A stretch of DNA of 64,000 nt. Source: Acanthaster planci. Lineage: Eukaryota; Echinodermata; Asteroidea; Valvatida; Acanthasteridae. Shown here in pieces: positions 14,011 to 26,005 of the stretch. Where the stretch lies: contig NW_019091387.1 in assembly GCF_001949145.1 (NCBI RefSeq), forward strand, positions 97,207-161,206, written 5' to 3'. Position 1 is the first letter of the stretch. Each line of letters opens with the position of its first letter. A program made the position numbers and the translations under genes. The notes under the pieces are model-generated. The model ran no database searches. It worked only from the letters and a program-made list of their open reading frames with translations, and was not told the DNA's origin.

Positions 14011-14515
14011 TATTAACTCAAACATGACATGTGCATGTACATGTACATGTACATGTTGTAAATGGTGCAGACGTCCATCTGATGGTGGATGTCCATCTGA
14101 TGGTCAGAAATCAATCAGCCATCTGTAATCATTTTCCCATCACTCATGTCAGGCAGCAAATCTGAAGTTGTTCAGTCCACTTGGACATGCATGTACCGAT
14201 ACACGGGTCAGACTTTTGTTCTACATGAACAGTGTACACCGTACATGTACATGGGGAATGGTCATGAAGTATTTATATTGTCTCAGATTACAAGTCTTTT
14301 GCAGGTGTGATGTTAAAAGCAGTTGGATCAAGAAACCCTCATTCAATTCCCTCATTTCTGGTAAAAACTGGAGTAGGGTGTGGTAAAAATATCCCTGTAA
14401 AGTAAACACAACAGCCTCTGAATATCAACAGCAATCAACAGTACATAATTCACAATCAATATGCATCAAGCCAATTTTCATCACAAAGCCAATTAGCCTC
14501 TTTCAGGAACACCAC

Positions 14516-14621
14516 NNNNNNNNNNNNNNNNNNNNNNNNNNNNNNNNNNNNNNNNNNNNNNNNNNNNNNNNNNNNNNNNNNNNNNNNNNNNNNNNNNNNN
14601 NNNNNNNNNNNNNNNNNNNNN
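14516..14621. other. Assembly gap (106 N)
   Basis: Run of N. ACATGTATGTGATG follows directly, so a repeat of the ACATGT word may have broken the assembly here. Confidence 0.99.
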
Positions 14622-14950
14622 ACATGTATGTGATGTAATATGAAAGGCAACTATCCATACGTTCTATTCATACTCAAATATCAATCTTGAATTTTCATAA
14701 AATGTGTCACAGCTGGTTCCATGTACATTTCTTGTACCGCCCACAACCTGAATAAAAACCTACACATTAAAACCTGACCATGTGACTGAGTAAAACATGA
14801 GTTGGACTAGTTTATTTCTAGTTGGCTGTGATGAGCAAGTGACTCGCAAATTAATTCAGTGTCTCATTAAAAACCAGATTCGTATACACCGAGGTCTTAC
14901 GATGTGAAGTAGTTCAGATTTAGTGACTTTTTTTCTCAATTTCTTTGCAG

Positions 14951-15190
14951 ATGAACTGCAGTTTTCTGGCACAAAAGTGGCCTTCATTTGTTCTTTTCTG
15001 TTACTTCTTAGCTTTTCTGGAACATGCCTGTAAGTGCCAGTCCATTAATCAAGCCAGCATTTCCATAAAACCCAAATTTTGCAACTGTGCCAAGAAAAAG
15101 GAAGGAGGAAATTATCCTTTTTTGGTGGGAAATTGGCAAAGCAAGAGTGTTCATTCTTCTGAAACTCCATGGAAATCAAGTTGGGAATGA
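14951..15190 (+). CDS. Weak candidate: small secreted, cysteine-containing peptide exon
   Basis: An ATG (14951) stands directly after a strong acceptor-like sequence (T-rich tract then TTTCTTTGCAG). It opens a 79-residue frame that starts MNCSFLAQKWPSFVLFCYFL, a short N-region then a hydrophobic stretch as in signal peptides, with cysteines at about 28, 30, 45 and 47, and a lysine-rich patch (CAKKKEGG). It ends at the TGA at 15188-15190. I recognise no family. Against it: no second exon, no promoter and no polyadenylation signal that I can tie to it, and frames of this size arise by chance in such sequence. Probably not a gene. Confidence 0.13.
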   Translation: MNCSFLAQKWPSFVLFCYFLAFLEHACKCQSINQASISIKPKFCNCAKKKEGGNYPFLVGNWQSKSVHSSETPWKSSWE

Positions 15191-17931
15191 CAGACCCAAT
15201 CCTCATGGCGTGCCACAAGGGACTTTAGTATGATCAGATGAAGGCCAAAGCAAGCATACCACACTGACTGTCAAATAAACTCTGTTGGGATGAAGAGCCA
15301 ACATAGCATGGGGTATGATTTATGCCATCCACTGGCCTGGGACCTCTGTGACTTTAAACATTTCTGGAATTCCAACAACTCCTGCAACAACAGCTGACAT
15401 TTCTGTAATTAATGCCCGCTGGAACTCTTCAAGCTAGGGATGATGAAAAATATATTTATGTGATGAAGAATACTGTATGGTAGTTTCTGTTAAAAGGAAT
15501 TCTTCACAACTACGGCCCACTGTCAAAGTACATTTACATGTACATGTAGACAGAACCCTTTCAACATGGGAGAAAGCTCAAGTTTTTCAAGTGGTTGGTG
15601 AGGCATGCCACTGCCATGTCAAGCCAAGGGTCAAGGGTGCACACTTGAGTGACTGACCACTCAAACTCAGGAAATGTCAACTTGAAAAAATCAAAGTCTG
15701 GGGACACTTTGCCGCCAGAAACCGAAAATCATCAGGTCCAAATGGGCAGGATTTGAAAACGGTCTCATTTCGAACTTGAGTGATAAATGCCGGTGGAGGT
15801 GCTCAACGACTAATGTAGAACACCCAGTTCAGACAATGCATCGGGACATCAAACGCTGCGGGGGAACTTCACGGCAAGCAGTAAAAGGAGACGGCCTCCA
15901 ACAAACATGCTCCCATTGATTGCAAATATCGACCAGCCGGGGAGATATATAAACTATTCCCTAATGTTGCAACCCTCGCATTAGCATTCTCCAAACATCG
16001 TGAATCAATAACTGGTGCACCTCCACACTGCCGAGGGCTACAGGCCCAAACCTGGCCCTAAACTGAAATAAAGTCCATTTGGTCTGCAGTTTGACAAACA
16101 CTCTTTCTAGGGCTGTCAGTTAATGTGGCAGTCATGACTGCTACATGTACATGTATATTCCACTGCACATGCAGTGAGCTTTGCCATTCGTTTTTTCAGT
16201 GATCCTGTGGTTTTTGAGCTGAGCAGAGAGGCTGAGATTGATCACACAACATATCTAAGCCATCAGATTCTGACAGGGAATTAAAAACTGCTGTGGAGAG
16301 CATCAGGCGGGTCTGCGGTGAAATTTTCCGGGCCCGAAAGAGAAATTTTGATCCACGACAGTTTTCACACCAGAGAGCCGTGGGGCTTTGACCCACACTG
16401 AGTGAGGAAAACTTGGAATGATTGACCACATTGTGGCTGAAATATCACTGAAGCATATCTGGGGAGAAGAATTTCTTGCAATTCGCTCAGAGACATTTTT
16501 GCCAGATGTCCCCGGCCAGCAGTGACTAAAACCTATCAGGGTCTCATGTACATGTACATTTCACAAGCCGTGCCGACTGTGATCAGGCGACGTTTACACA
16601 GCTTTGGCTGGCAAGGAAAGCTGATCAACCGGCGGTGATTGAAAGTTGTCCCCACAGAGTTTATTTTCAGAGGAATGGTAAGGCGCTCTATTTTGCAAGG
16701 TGAAGAGCCCATTGATTAAAGAACCAAGACTTCACAAATACACGTCTCAGCGTCTGTGGATTTCCTTTTTGGACAACCTCTAAGCATCCTCTGAGGATGT
16801 GCAGTTGCCGTGTCACGCAGGCCCTTGAATGTGAGGGCAATCCCAAAGTCTCATTCACTCCTCTTGCAGTGTTTCATGTGTCTAGTACCATGATTGATTA
16901 CTGAAACTCAATCTGATCCTCTGTGTGTACACAAGGGTGCATCTTTGAAAAAAAAAGAAAAAAAAAAAGGTTATTTGTACACTCTACGCAGTGCTTCGTA
17001 GCTCTCGGTGACCATTACTTGGGGAGGAAGGATGCATCAACTTTCAGAGACAGACTTGATTTACCAGGAAGCACATCCGCATGGTCCACACTATAACCAC
17101 GAGCACTCCGTCATTAGCACTACATCACACACATCAGTCACAGCAAAGACTGCCACGGATCGGATCAGCCTACTCCCTTGTCTCTATGTGCCACTGCATA
17201 ATAAGGCCTGCAACTTATCAGCTGCATGTAGCTTCATGCTGTGTTCCACTTTTTCTCACAGTCCCTCCACATCTTCACCGACCGGTAGACCAAAAATTGT
17301 ACCAGAGCGTGTGTGTGTAAATGAAACCTTCATTACCACTGCTGCTTGCACTACTGTGACAATGCATCCTGTGTTCAGAAAGGTGTGATTTTTGAGGAGA
17401 AATATCTTCATGTACATGTTGGAGGATCCGTTTACATCTACTCAGAAGTGCTTTGGAAAACTTTATCTTCATCCTGGTAAGCCTGAGCTGGAGTTTGCGA
17501 TACATGTGCTTTTTCCAGTGAAGCCCACAGGAATTGCCAAGAGTGTGGCAGCATTTGACTTCTCAAAGACAGCTCTAGACTTCCCTGTCCCAGAGGCCCT
17601 GCTGGCCCACTCTCCTCAGCAACTGAGCCCAAGATCTTTCTCCTTAATTTAAAAAAGGATCCATTATAGAGGGGAAATATACCCAGCATATGGTTTCTTC
17701 AGTCAATCCAAGGAAAGGGGCCCCAGTATCTTTCCTTCTGTACAGGTTACACCTTTTTACTGAGCTTGGGATTCGCTGTGCTTCTTCAAAGGAACCTTCT
17801 GACAATACTTGTTAATACCTGAAACAAATATTACCATCAGTCCTGTATTTCAGGGATTTCATTTTGGTGAGGAGCATTTAAATGCTGTGAATATATTTAT
17901 TTCCCAGACCAAGGAGACAGCCTGGTATAAA

Positions 17932-18918
17932 ATGGTGGATCAGAGGAGCACTGCAGAGCTGATTATTGGCTCGTTGGGAATTGTGGGTAATTTACTGGTC
18001 TGCATCTCCATCATCAGGGCGAAATTCATGCACAACATCACCAACTACATCTTGCTCAGCTTGGCCATCGCTGACTTCATTGTGTGTCTCAATATTGTGA
18101 TCTTCAACGAGTGCACCCTTGACGTCTGGGCTGCGGACTTTCGCCCGTCCAGCGATCTGGTCGGCGAGATCCTCTGCCAGCTATTCGACGACAAGATCCT
18201 GGTCTGGTGGAGCAGCAAGACATCCGTCATGCATCTAGCATTGGTGGCAGTGGAGCGGTACGTGGCCATCGTGCAGCCGCTGCGGTACAAGCAGTACTTC
18301 ACTGTGCGCCGTCTCCTCCTGCTGTTTGCCGGACTGTGGGTGTTGTCACTCCTGTGGCAGCTGCCCTACATGCTTATCCCAGACTACAACCCCGACACCT
18401 CCAAGTGCGACAAGCCCGGGACGTCCACCTTCAGTCATGTCTTCTTTGTCTTCACCAACTTCCTCTTCATCATCATTCCTTCCCTGTGCACCCTCTGGTG
18501 CTACTGGCGGATCCATCGGTGCCTGCGGGCCAGCGCGCACAGCTTCCTCCGCGACAACAACAGGGGGCCCGCTTATGAGCTGCTGCATGCTTGCCGGAAA
18601 GTGGTGCAGACGCTTTTCATCGTCTACGTGGCTTTCATCATCCTGTGGTTCCCCAATCTCATCCTGGGCATCATCTACAGTGTGACGACGCTCTCCATTA
18701 CACCGAAACTCAGCGACGCCTTCAAACTCATGGCGTTCTCTAATTCAGTTGTCAATCCTTTCATTTATGGCTTCAAGTATCGGCAGCTTCGAAAAGCTTT
18801 CAAATTGGCAGTGATGCCCTGTTGCTCTAAAACTGGTGTGGACCCACACAGTAGATCTGTTCACCATGAACTCAGCATTTTGCATTTACCACAGGGTTCA
18901 GCAAATAGTCCATCTTGA
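17932..18918 (+). CDS. Rhodopsin-class (class A) G protein-coupled receptor, orphan
   Basis: A seven-helix receptor of 328 residues, uninterrupted by introns in the visible part, acting in the plasma membrane through heterotrimeric G proteins. Class A landmarks are in order: N20 in GNLLV (TM1), LSLAIAD with D48 (TM2), C82 at the head of TM3, ERY at 108-110 in place of DRY, W136 (TM4), C159 in extracellular loop 2 as partner of C82, P183 (TM5), LWFP with P241 in place of CWxP (TM6), NPFIY at 275-279 (TM7), then the basic helix 8 (YRQLRKAFK) and a likely palmitoylation site C297-C298. I chose the first ATG, 17932 (TAAAATGG, good context); the frame is open back to about 17809 without another ATG, and acceptor-like CAG sites (near 17856 and 17909) allow an upstream exon that lengthens the very short N-terminus. 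The general look is of a peptide-type receptor, but the ligand cannot be read from the sequence. Confidence 0.9.
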   Translation: MVDQRSTAELIIGSLGIVGNLLVCISIIRAKFMHNITNYILLSLAIADFIVCLNIVIFNECTLDVWAADFRPSSDLVGEILCQLFDDKILVWWSSKTSVMHLALVAVERYVAIVQPLRYKQYFTVRRLLLLFAGLWVLSLLWQLPYMLIPDYNPDTSKCDKPGTSTFSHVFFVFTNFLFIIIPSLCTLWCYWRIHRCLRASAHSFLRDNNRGPAYELLHACRKVVQTLFIVYVAFIILWFPNLILGIIYSVTTLSITPKLSDAFKLMAFSNSVVNPFIYGFKYRQLRKAFKLAVMPCCSKTGVDPHSRSVHHELSILHLPQGSANSPS

Positions 18919-20089
18919 ACAAAACATGCATGCAGTCAAACAAGTGTGCATTTGATTTAGAAATCACATTAGAAAGCTTACAGTTTTGGTATGGTAAATC
19001 CCACAAAACAGTAGCCTTAAAATTGGTCTGGAGTATGTGACTGAGCTTTGTAATTTAACAAAACTGACATTATATTCAGTCTGTTTTTGTCCAACAATGG
19101 CATAATTTGCACCAAATCATTGCCATGAAAATACCCCCTCCCCAACCCCCCCCCCACATACATGTATGTACATGCATGCTTGTTTTCATTTAAGTGAGGA
19201 CATTCCTTTGGTCTCCCGAGGTTAAGAAAACGCTGGAAACATGCTCCTTTTTCTCTCACTATCCTTGGAATTGGATTTATGGTGATTTCTTAAGATTGTT
19301 CCTCTCCATTGTGCCGCTGATAACCCTGACCCCAAAATGGCTCTGAAGCTATTTATCGAAGAGGGGAAAGCACTGTGTGGACGTGTAGGAGTCCACACAA
19401 CATTCTGTTACCCTACATTATGAGGACTTCTTTTGTGCTAAAGATCCACATCACATGTACAATGTACATGTGTGTATGCCATACTTACACCGTATGAACA
19501 GACATTGTACACTGTACATGTTCGATACTTGTTCAATATTTGTAGGGACAAACACACGATATTTCACCTATTTTGTGGGGACCAAAAACATTGAGGGGAC
19601 AGAGAAATGTCCCACCAACTTGGTCCTACATGTAATTTGACTGACAAAAGAAATTGGCCCCTTGACCCAGTGAAGGCCTACCCACACGTGCACATGAAAC
19701 AGTTCAGTCGTTTGGCAAAACATTTGACGGACACCATACAGAATAAGTGATTGTCTTGCTAACCAGGTATTAACAGTTTGCGGTTGATGTTTTCAACAGG
19801 ATTCCTGAACCTTTTAAACAAAATTTTAACCAATCTACTGGCACATGCCAAAAAATGCACCTTGGTAATCGAGAAACAGGTTTTTTACTTTACACATGAC
19901 ATTCCACAGTACTGTCTATCCCTACTCTGCTGAAGTTTACCATCATCTTCAAGTATAAAAGTTCCAAATGAAAAAGCATGAAAAAGTTCAAGGAAAAAGT
20001 GCAATTCTTTTAATTATTATGACAAAAGTGAAAGCCACTTGCACAGAAGGTAGAGACATACATGTAGTGTAATTTGACGAACCAGATTG

Positions 20090-20230
20090 AATTGGAAGCC
20101 GCGTTACATGCCTCTTCGACCAATATACATGTATCTCGATTTGCCAAATGCTCGTGTGTGCCAAGCTGAAGAATGTGCGTGCGAGTGCGGTGGCATTGCA
20201 GTTAGGGCATCTAATCGAATTTGTGCGTCT
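20090..20230. repeat. Interspersed repeat B, copy 1
   Basis: Shares ordered words with 39860-40000: GTTACATG / ATTACATG, CCTCTT[C/T]GACCAA, TTTGC[C/T]AAATGC, then GAGTGC[G/A]GTG, [T/C]TGCAGTTA and GCAT. The spacing is similar and the divergence is high. Family unknown. Confidence 0.5.
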
Positions 20231-21712
20231 ATATACAGTTCAATGTCAAACCTTGTTCTGAATACTGATCAGCCTATGTATAAACACCAGTGAAGGATAT
20301 AAAACAGCGTACTGAGTCCAGTTGATAATAAATTGTGGCTAATCATTCGGTTGGATTCAGTGATTTTTCAGAATCAGGTTTTTTTCTTACTTTTGTTTAA
20401 TTTTGTTTTACATTCAAAATGACCCTTGAATTCAGAGATCAAGTCTGCACATAAAATCTTGGTTTCCTTTGAATTGACAATGTCATAGCTCCTTTAAGAA
20501 AGGATGTTGTTGAGCGCTGATATCACCAGTAATTTGGAAAGAAAACATATTTGTGGGTACTTTTAAAAGTCAGCTTCCTTTTGTGGTGATGGTCACATAT
20601 GATAATATATTTCCACTCCCATGTGGTCCAATTTTGTTTCCTTGTGTACATGTATGTATACTGCTTCATTAAACATACATGTGAAAGAATAACAATAGTA
20701 CATACATGTAAATGTGCATTTTGTGAATTGTAACCACTGCAGATGTAAATGGCATCAAAATTGGATTGGCTAAACTCACGATGAATATGTACAACAAAGA
20801 GGACATGCGCACGGTTTACTATTTTGTTTGATGACCAACCAAATCGTATACATGTACATGTGGTTCAAACAGATTTACAATCTTGTACATGCATGTATAT
20901 GTAGTGGCTGTAGATAGATCTGGAGCACACGACTGGAATGCATTGAAGTGACACCATGGTAACGCCAGGATTTTGCCTTCAGAATTTGGCTCTGTATACA
21001 TGTACCCTTTCTACATGCATATCCAAACAGTGGTATTAATTGTTTTAACGAAAGACACCACAATAAGAATGGAACTGAACGATACCTAATACATGTACCA
21101 TACCGCACCTATTTAATGTACATGTACTGTAGGCATTTCCTGAAAACGGTTCCAAAGGCAGAGGGGTGCCAGGCAATGAGCAAAACCCATTCAGGAATTT
21201 GCCAAATCATACCATCCAGTACCTACTAGTACATGTACTGTATGTGTCCCAGATTGTACCAAATATCAATGTCATACATGTACATGAAATGTACAGGATG
21301 CAGGAACAGAGCTGGGTGAAATTAGTGCAAGAAAATCAATCATTCCTGCTGTCTCAATATGCATACATCTCCACATGTGCCAATGCACTGACTGACATGG
21401 AACAAGAGAATGAACTCACGTCAGTTCAAAGCTGTTCCCTTTTTTGCATAGATTAGGCAAATCCTCTGTTATATCTCTAGATTACCAATGGCAATGGACC
21501 AAACTTCAGAGCTGAAAGCACTTGGTGAGACAGTACATGTATCTGGTTAGCTACATGTATATTGGTAGTGTGATGTTGTTGCACCCGAAACCACGCCTAA
21601 AGAGTTGGCGTCATAGCCAATGGGCACTTGTACTCAGTACTGAGTGTGTGCTTGTATTACAGCAATACATGTACCAGTACATGTATTAAACAAACCAGAT
21701 TACTTTTGAATA

Positions 21713-21985
21713 TGGGTAATTCCAGAAATTAGGGGTCCCAAAGTGTGACACTTTTGTGTCCATGTTACATCTGACCTTTGCTATTTCATTCGACATGGAA
21801 ATACATGTACATGTATGACCGGAATTGATTTCAAACTATTTCGATTTTGTTTGGTACATGTAGGTAATTTGCATCATTTCATCACTCTTGGAAATTAGAA
21901 AATGTCTTCTAAACTTACAAAATCGTATGTCAGATGTGACAGGGACACGAAAAAAAAACAGACCAATAATTTCTAGAATTACCCA
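21713..21985. mobile_element. TA-flanked MITE, family A copy 2
   Basis: Begins TGGGTAATTCCAGAAATTAG and ends TTTCTAGAATTACCCA, its inverted repeat, with TA at 21711-21712 and 21986-21987. The body (GTGACACTTTTGTGTCC ... GTCAGATGTGACAGGGACAC) is the reverse complement of the body of the copy at 2261-2503, so this copy is in the opposite orientation. It has gained an ACATGTACATGT stretch in the middle. Confidence 0.8.
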
Positions 21986-22104
21986 TAGCAGATGTACACT
22001 GTATCTCGGTAATATGGGAAGAGGTCTTGGATTCATGCCAAGTTGACAGTCTGCCAATCTAAACATGCATGAGCTTGAGGGGGTATTCATCACGGGGGGG
22101 GGGT

Positions 22105-22345
22105 TGTCAGGTTGGTGTGGTGTTTCTTTCCTCGCCTCCCACCTCTAGGGGCTGTGGTTCGAATCCAGCTCAGTCCACATGTGGATTGGGTTCTTAGTCC
22201 CTACCGGTACCTGAGTCCATGGGTTTTCCCCGAAACATTAATCCGGGGTTTTCCTCCCACCTCTAAACTGAACATTTCTTCATTGTCTTCTTCACTCATT
22301 AACATCCTGTTGGCGCTAAATGCGCTGTTGGATGAACAGATATAA
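22105..22345 (+). repeat. tRNA-derived SINE, copy 2
   Basis: B box GGTTCGAATCC at 22156-22166, then CAGCTCAGTCCACATGTGGA, TTCTTAGTCCCTACC, GGGGTTTTCCTCCCACCTC. This tail matches 6218-6310. The 3' end (GGCGCTAAATGCGCTGTTGG) is better kept than in copy 1 and is typical of 3' tails of invertebrate tRNA SINEs. Confidence 0.75.
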
Positions 22346-24164
22346 ACATTTATACTATTAATCTGAAGTGTAAGTGGAAGAAAAAAGCTTACATGTAGGT
22401 AACCAGGTGGGCTTCTGAAACTCTCTGTACCAAGTTTTTGGGACTTGGGAGAGATCTGTATATTGATGTTATTTTCAAAGTAGCAGTATTTTTAACAAAC
22501 TTGAAATACTTCTTAAATCTGAAATTCACAACATTGCTACATGTACATGTTTTCAGTAACTGAACTTCATTTAGCCTAAAAAAGCCAGTTTTCTTCAGAC
22601 CATCCCACACCTGTGGTGCTTGTTTCAGAGATTTCTCTGTCTAAAAAAAATTGGGGTTTTTTTAAGATTCTGGTGGAATCCAAAACTTCTATTCAAATAT
22701 TTCTTATGACTTACTCTTCAAGATTCAAGAACAAAACCCACAAGTTTTACATCAAAAGGCATTAGCCTTGTAACAAATTAGTAACCTTGTTTATTCCAAA
22801 ACTGCACTTGGTCTGAAACGTATTCCCTGTCCACCCAAAGTACCGAATGTTGCAGTGGCAACATTAACACAGAATCAAAGATGTGTCGTGGGAAAATTTC
22901 TATGCTCTAAACAAACTCACTGCACATTTTCAGTTGCTGTGCATGTTAGAAAGCAAAAGCATAACAGGGACTAAAATACAATCCAATACCCACTGCCACT
23001 CCATGAAGAAAAGGTAGAGATGTCACAGTGCAACATTCTTCCTGCAAACAGCAATGTTATACATGTAAGATCTCACTGAGGTTAAGATGAGACCAACCCC
23101 CCCCCAAATACAAAAGAAACGTGAGACATACAGTTTTCACCCACATTCACTACTTAATGGCAAATTGAAATCAGCCTGGAGTAGGGCTGTGCTGAGTGCC
23201 TGGGTACCCATAACCCGACTGCCGATTATGGGCACCTGGATCCATTTTGTCAATTTTATTACTAGAAATTGCCCTTGAAGATGTCAGCATGACAGGCAAG
23301 CAACCTTTTCCTTTGCTTACGGTACCTGCCGATAAACTGTCAGAAAAAAAGTTTTAAACGTTTTCAGTCCATTTAACGACAACTTAGATCGCAGATGAAT
23401 TAATGAAAAGAACCAGTCATGACACGCTACTCATACAGGTTGGCTGGCTTTGCCTGGCAATATACATGTAGTAGTGTGGCCTTACATGGTAAACTTCAAC
23501 ATTCAATTGACTTTCTTCACATAGTGCTGCCAAGCCTCTTCATTGAAAAATTTTAAAATTCATTTGGTTATAATACGGTCCTATAACCTTCATGATACAT
23601 GGTGTTGCACCTAAAGCTGGCCTGATTGCTACCAAGGACCCAATTGTTACCCATGCACAGGAATGGCATGGTCATGTGACTCCATACATGTTGGTATACA
23701 TGTACTATGAAAGCACAAGTGAAGAGAAGTCCTGACTATGCACTGCTCGGTGTACTATTATGACCATAGACCAAACGACATGAAAGTTTCCGTAGATTTT
23801 TTTTAGGTAACAACAAAAAATCTCAGAAAAAGACGAAGCACAACTACGCAATATTAGCATTTACAAAGAGAAGGAAAATACATGTAACTACAGAAATGTA
23901 CCAGTGGAGAGCGAGTTGATTTCGATTCCTGGTACCAGTATGACTCAGTGACTTGGGAACTTTCGTTGGCTTGAAGTTTGGATAACTCAAAGTCCAGTTG
24001 TCAAGACTTTACTGCAATAAAAAGTTTGAATAGCAAAATAGTCCTGTACAATTTTTGTTCCCGAATGCATGCCAGTGAGCATGTCAGTACAGTATGTCAG
24101 TACTCAAACCAGCAGCATAGCAGTAGAGTCAAGTGACAATACTCGACTAACATATTTTTTATTA

Positions 24165-24615
24165 CAGTAAACTCTGACTAAGTCGACATTGCGTAACCCG
24201 TCATATCGTCTAAGTCGGCGTTTATACATGCAAGTGATCATTTTGTATACGTCGGCATGTTTTTCTCAGTCTCTTTTCAACAAAACCACAAAAATTCCTT
24301 TGTGTAAGTCGGCATTTTAAAAAAGTCTTGCTTAGGTATAGGTTTCCTTCGCCGTGGTTGTCAAGATGTGTCAAGTGACAAGTCCGAATTCGAAGGATAA
24401 TAGTCAAGAATGAATTTGCTGGGATTGACCATGGAGGTAGAAATAAACCAGGGTAAATCAAAGCCACTGAATTAGTGCAAGGAATCATAATGTACAGTAC
24501 ATAGGCAATACATGTGTAAGTTGGCAAAATGACAACTTACAACACAGGCCGGCATTCGCGTAAGTCGTCATAATTACTTGCGTCCCGAGAGTGCCGACTT
24601 AGTCGGAGTTCACTG
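24165..24615. mobile_element. Nonautonomous pogo/Tigger-like element
   Basis: The left end CAGTAAACTCTGACTAAGTC and the right end, read on the other strand, CAGTGAACTCCGACTAAGTC, differ at only a few bases. CAGT termini with short inverted repeats are typical of pogo/Tigger-type Tc1/mariner elements. The left junction is ATTA|CAGT; the right flank is TG, not TA, so the target duplication is not intact. Internal subrepeats TAAGTCG[A/G]C recur near both ends. There is no transposase frame in the 451 bases. Confidence 0.7.
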
Positions 24616-24665
24616 TGTTTCAATCATAATGACGGGTACCCGGGTACCCACCCGTTACAGGAATC

Positions 24666-25042
24666 ATGTATATATGCAATCACACATATGAAGCCAAACC
24701 ACGGTTCACAACCATGCACAATGCATGACATCTAGATGCTCAACCAACCATAAAAACTTCACGTGTGAAATTAGGCTCCAATAACATTCGGGCTTTATTT
24801 TCCTTAAAAAAGAAAAACTCCCTGCCCATAATTCCGACCCGTGATTCAAACCCACACCCCATGCATCACAAACCATTATGCTGTAACTGCTTGACTACCG
24901 CAATTCACACAAATTGATGGTGTATTTACTGTTGATATACCGATGAACAGCTGCAACGCAAGTCTAATACACATTGGGCATGCGCAATACAAACACAACC
25001 ATCGTGGTTCGGCTTCATACGTATGGTTGCATATATATCTCT
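24666..25042. mobile_element. Inverted-repeat element with a tRNA-like core
   Basis: The ends are long inverted repeats: ATATATGCAATCACACATAT then GAAGCCAAACCACG on the left, and on the right the complement of ATATATGCAACCATACGTAT then GAAGCCGAACCACG. The arms are roughly 45 bases. A tRNA-like segment on the minus strand (24835-24905) occupies the middle. No coding capacity. Confidence 0.7.
24835..24905 (-). repeat. tRNA-like (SINE-type) sequence
   Basis: On the minus strand a box A-like TAGTCAAGCAGTTA (24897 down) is followed about 35 bases later by a box B-like GGTTTGAATCAC (about 24851-24840). The layout resembles the head of a tRNA-derived SINE or a tRNA pseudogene rather than a functional tRNA, because the acceptor stem does not pair convincingly by eye. 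Confidence 0.45.
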
Positions 25043-25915
25043 AAAAAGTTGGAAATATCAAATATCAAAAAAAAGTCGGGGCGGTAGGAAAAATCTGGTC
25101 AGGCGGTGCTGATAAACAAGGGATTAGGCCCAATTTTAATTGGGCAATCGACATCAACTTAGCTGAGTAGCCTAGGCCCTAGTAAGCAGTAGTACTAGCT
25201 ACGGACACGTATAAATGAGTGAGGGCGCTGTTTATTTGGAAACTCATTTTCTTAATAGGAAATTGTGATTAAAATTTGTCTTTTTAGCACACTGCAGCTC
25301 CTGTGTTTAATTTCCAATTTCAAGTGAAGCCAGAATTGAAAGATTTTACAAAAACAGTAATTTTGAGCTTTTCAGTTAAAATCGTCACACATTTTTGTGT
25401 AAAAAATAATTACAGTTTGCTCTGCATTACATGTGTACAAAAAACATCTCACAATATTCCCGCTTCAAATCAATTTTTCTTTACTTTGCAGAGCCCGATG
25501 GAATCCAAACTTAGGCTAGGATGAAAGGGGGTGCAGCATCTTTAGAACCACTGATTAGCAGGCACTGTAACAAGCTCTACTGGGCTTGTCTAATTTCTAA
25601 AACAACTTCAAGCAAAAACCTCTGATTAGCAAGCACTGACAAGGGCTTTCTTGTCTTTTTTTTGTTGCCGACACAATTTCTGAAACTTAACTAGCACAGA
25701 ACCACCGATTTTCAGACAGTGTGAAGGGCCTTACTTCCCTTGTTCGTGATTGATACTGATTTTGGGGGGAAAAAATTTCACAAAAGAAGAAAGCTCGAAG
25801 TCATACCGGTAGACGGTGATATTGTCCAAAGTGTTTAATTACTGGAGCACGTTTATTAAACTAATAAATCAAGTTAAATGCAAGTAAAGTACATTTTTTA
25901 TTACCGGGTAAGAAG

Positions 25916-26005
25916 TGTCCCGGGTACGAGTTGCCCTGGGTGTGAAATTTTGGGTACGAGTTGTCATAAATACATGTACATGTATGGTACGAGATGTCCC
26001 GGGTA
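25916..26005. repeat. Degenerate tandem repeat of GGTACGAGTTGTCC type
   Basis: Four imperfect units: GTCCCGGGTACGAGTTGCC, TTTTGGGTACGAGTTGTC, ATGGTACGAGATGTCC and CGGGTACC, broken by one ACATGTACATGT insertion. No gene role seen. Confidence 0.5.

Larger units (their letters stand above)
7796..17900. other. Intergenic region between RAD50 and the GPCR gene
   Basis: About 10 kb without a gene I can support. It holds two AATACCG-type palindromic repeats (8265-8385, 10840-10925), a pogo-like end fragment (10155-10385), a fold-back element (13844-14010), the N run 14516-14621, one weak peptide-exon candidate (14951-15190), many ACATGTACATGT words, and otherwise AT-rich sequence with only short chance open frames. 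The last kilobase probably contains 5' UTR or promoter of the GPCR gene. Confidence 0.6.

Noticed and set aside
16196-17650. Several short frames upstream of the GPCR
   Set aside because: No acceptor/donor pairing keeps them in frame with the receptor; at most 5' UTR.
18207-18685. Long frames overlapping the GPCR in other frames and on the other strand
   Set aside because: Shadows of the GC-richer GPCR coding sequence; the GPCR frame has all class A motifs.
22156-22166. A tRNA gene, from the perfect B box
   Set aside because: The 5' half does not fold as a tRNA and the 3' extension is shared with another copy; it is a SINE.
24630-24655. GGGTACCCGGGTACCCACCC palindrome as a regulatory site
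   Set aside because: Short, next to other repeats and with no nearby gene; no support beyond symmetry.
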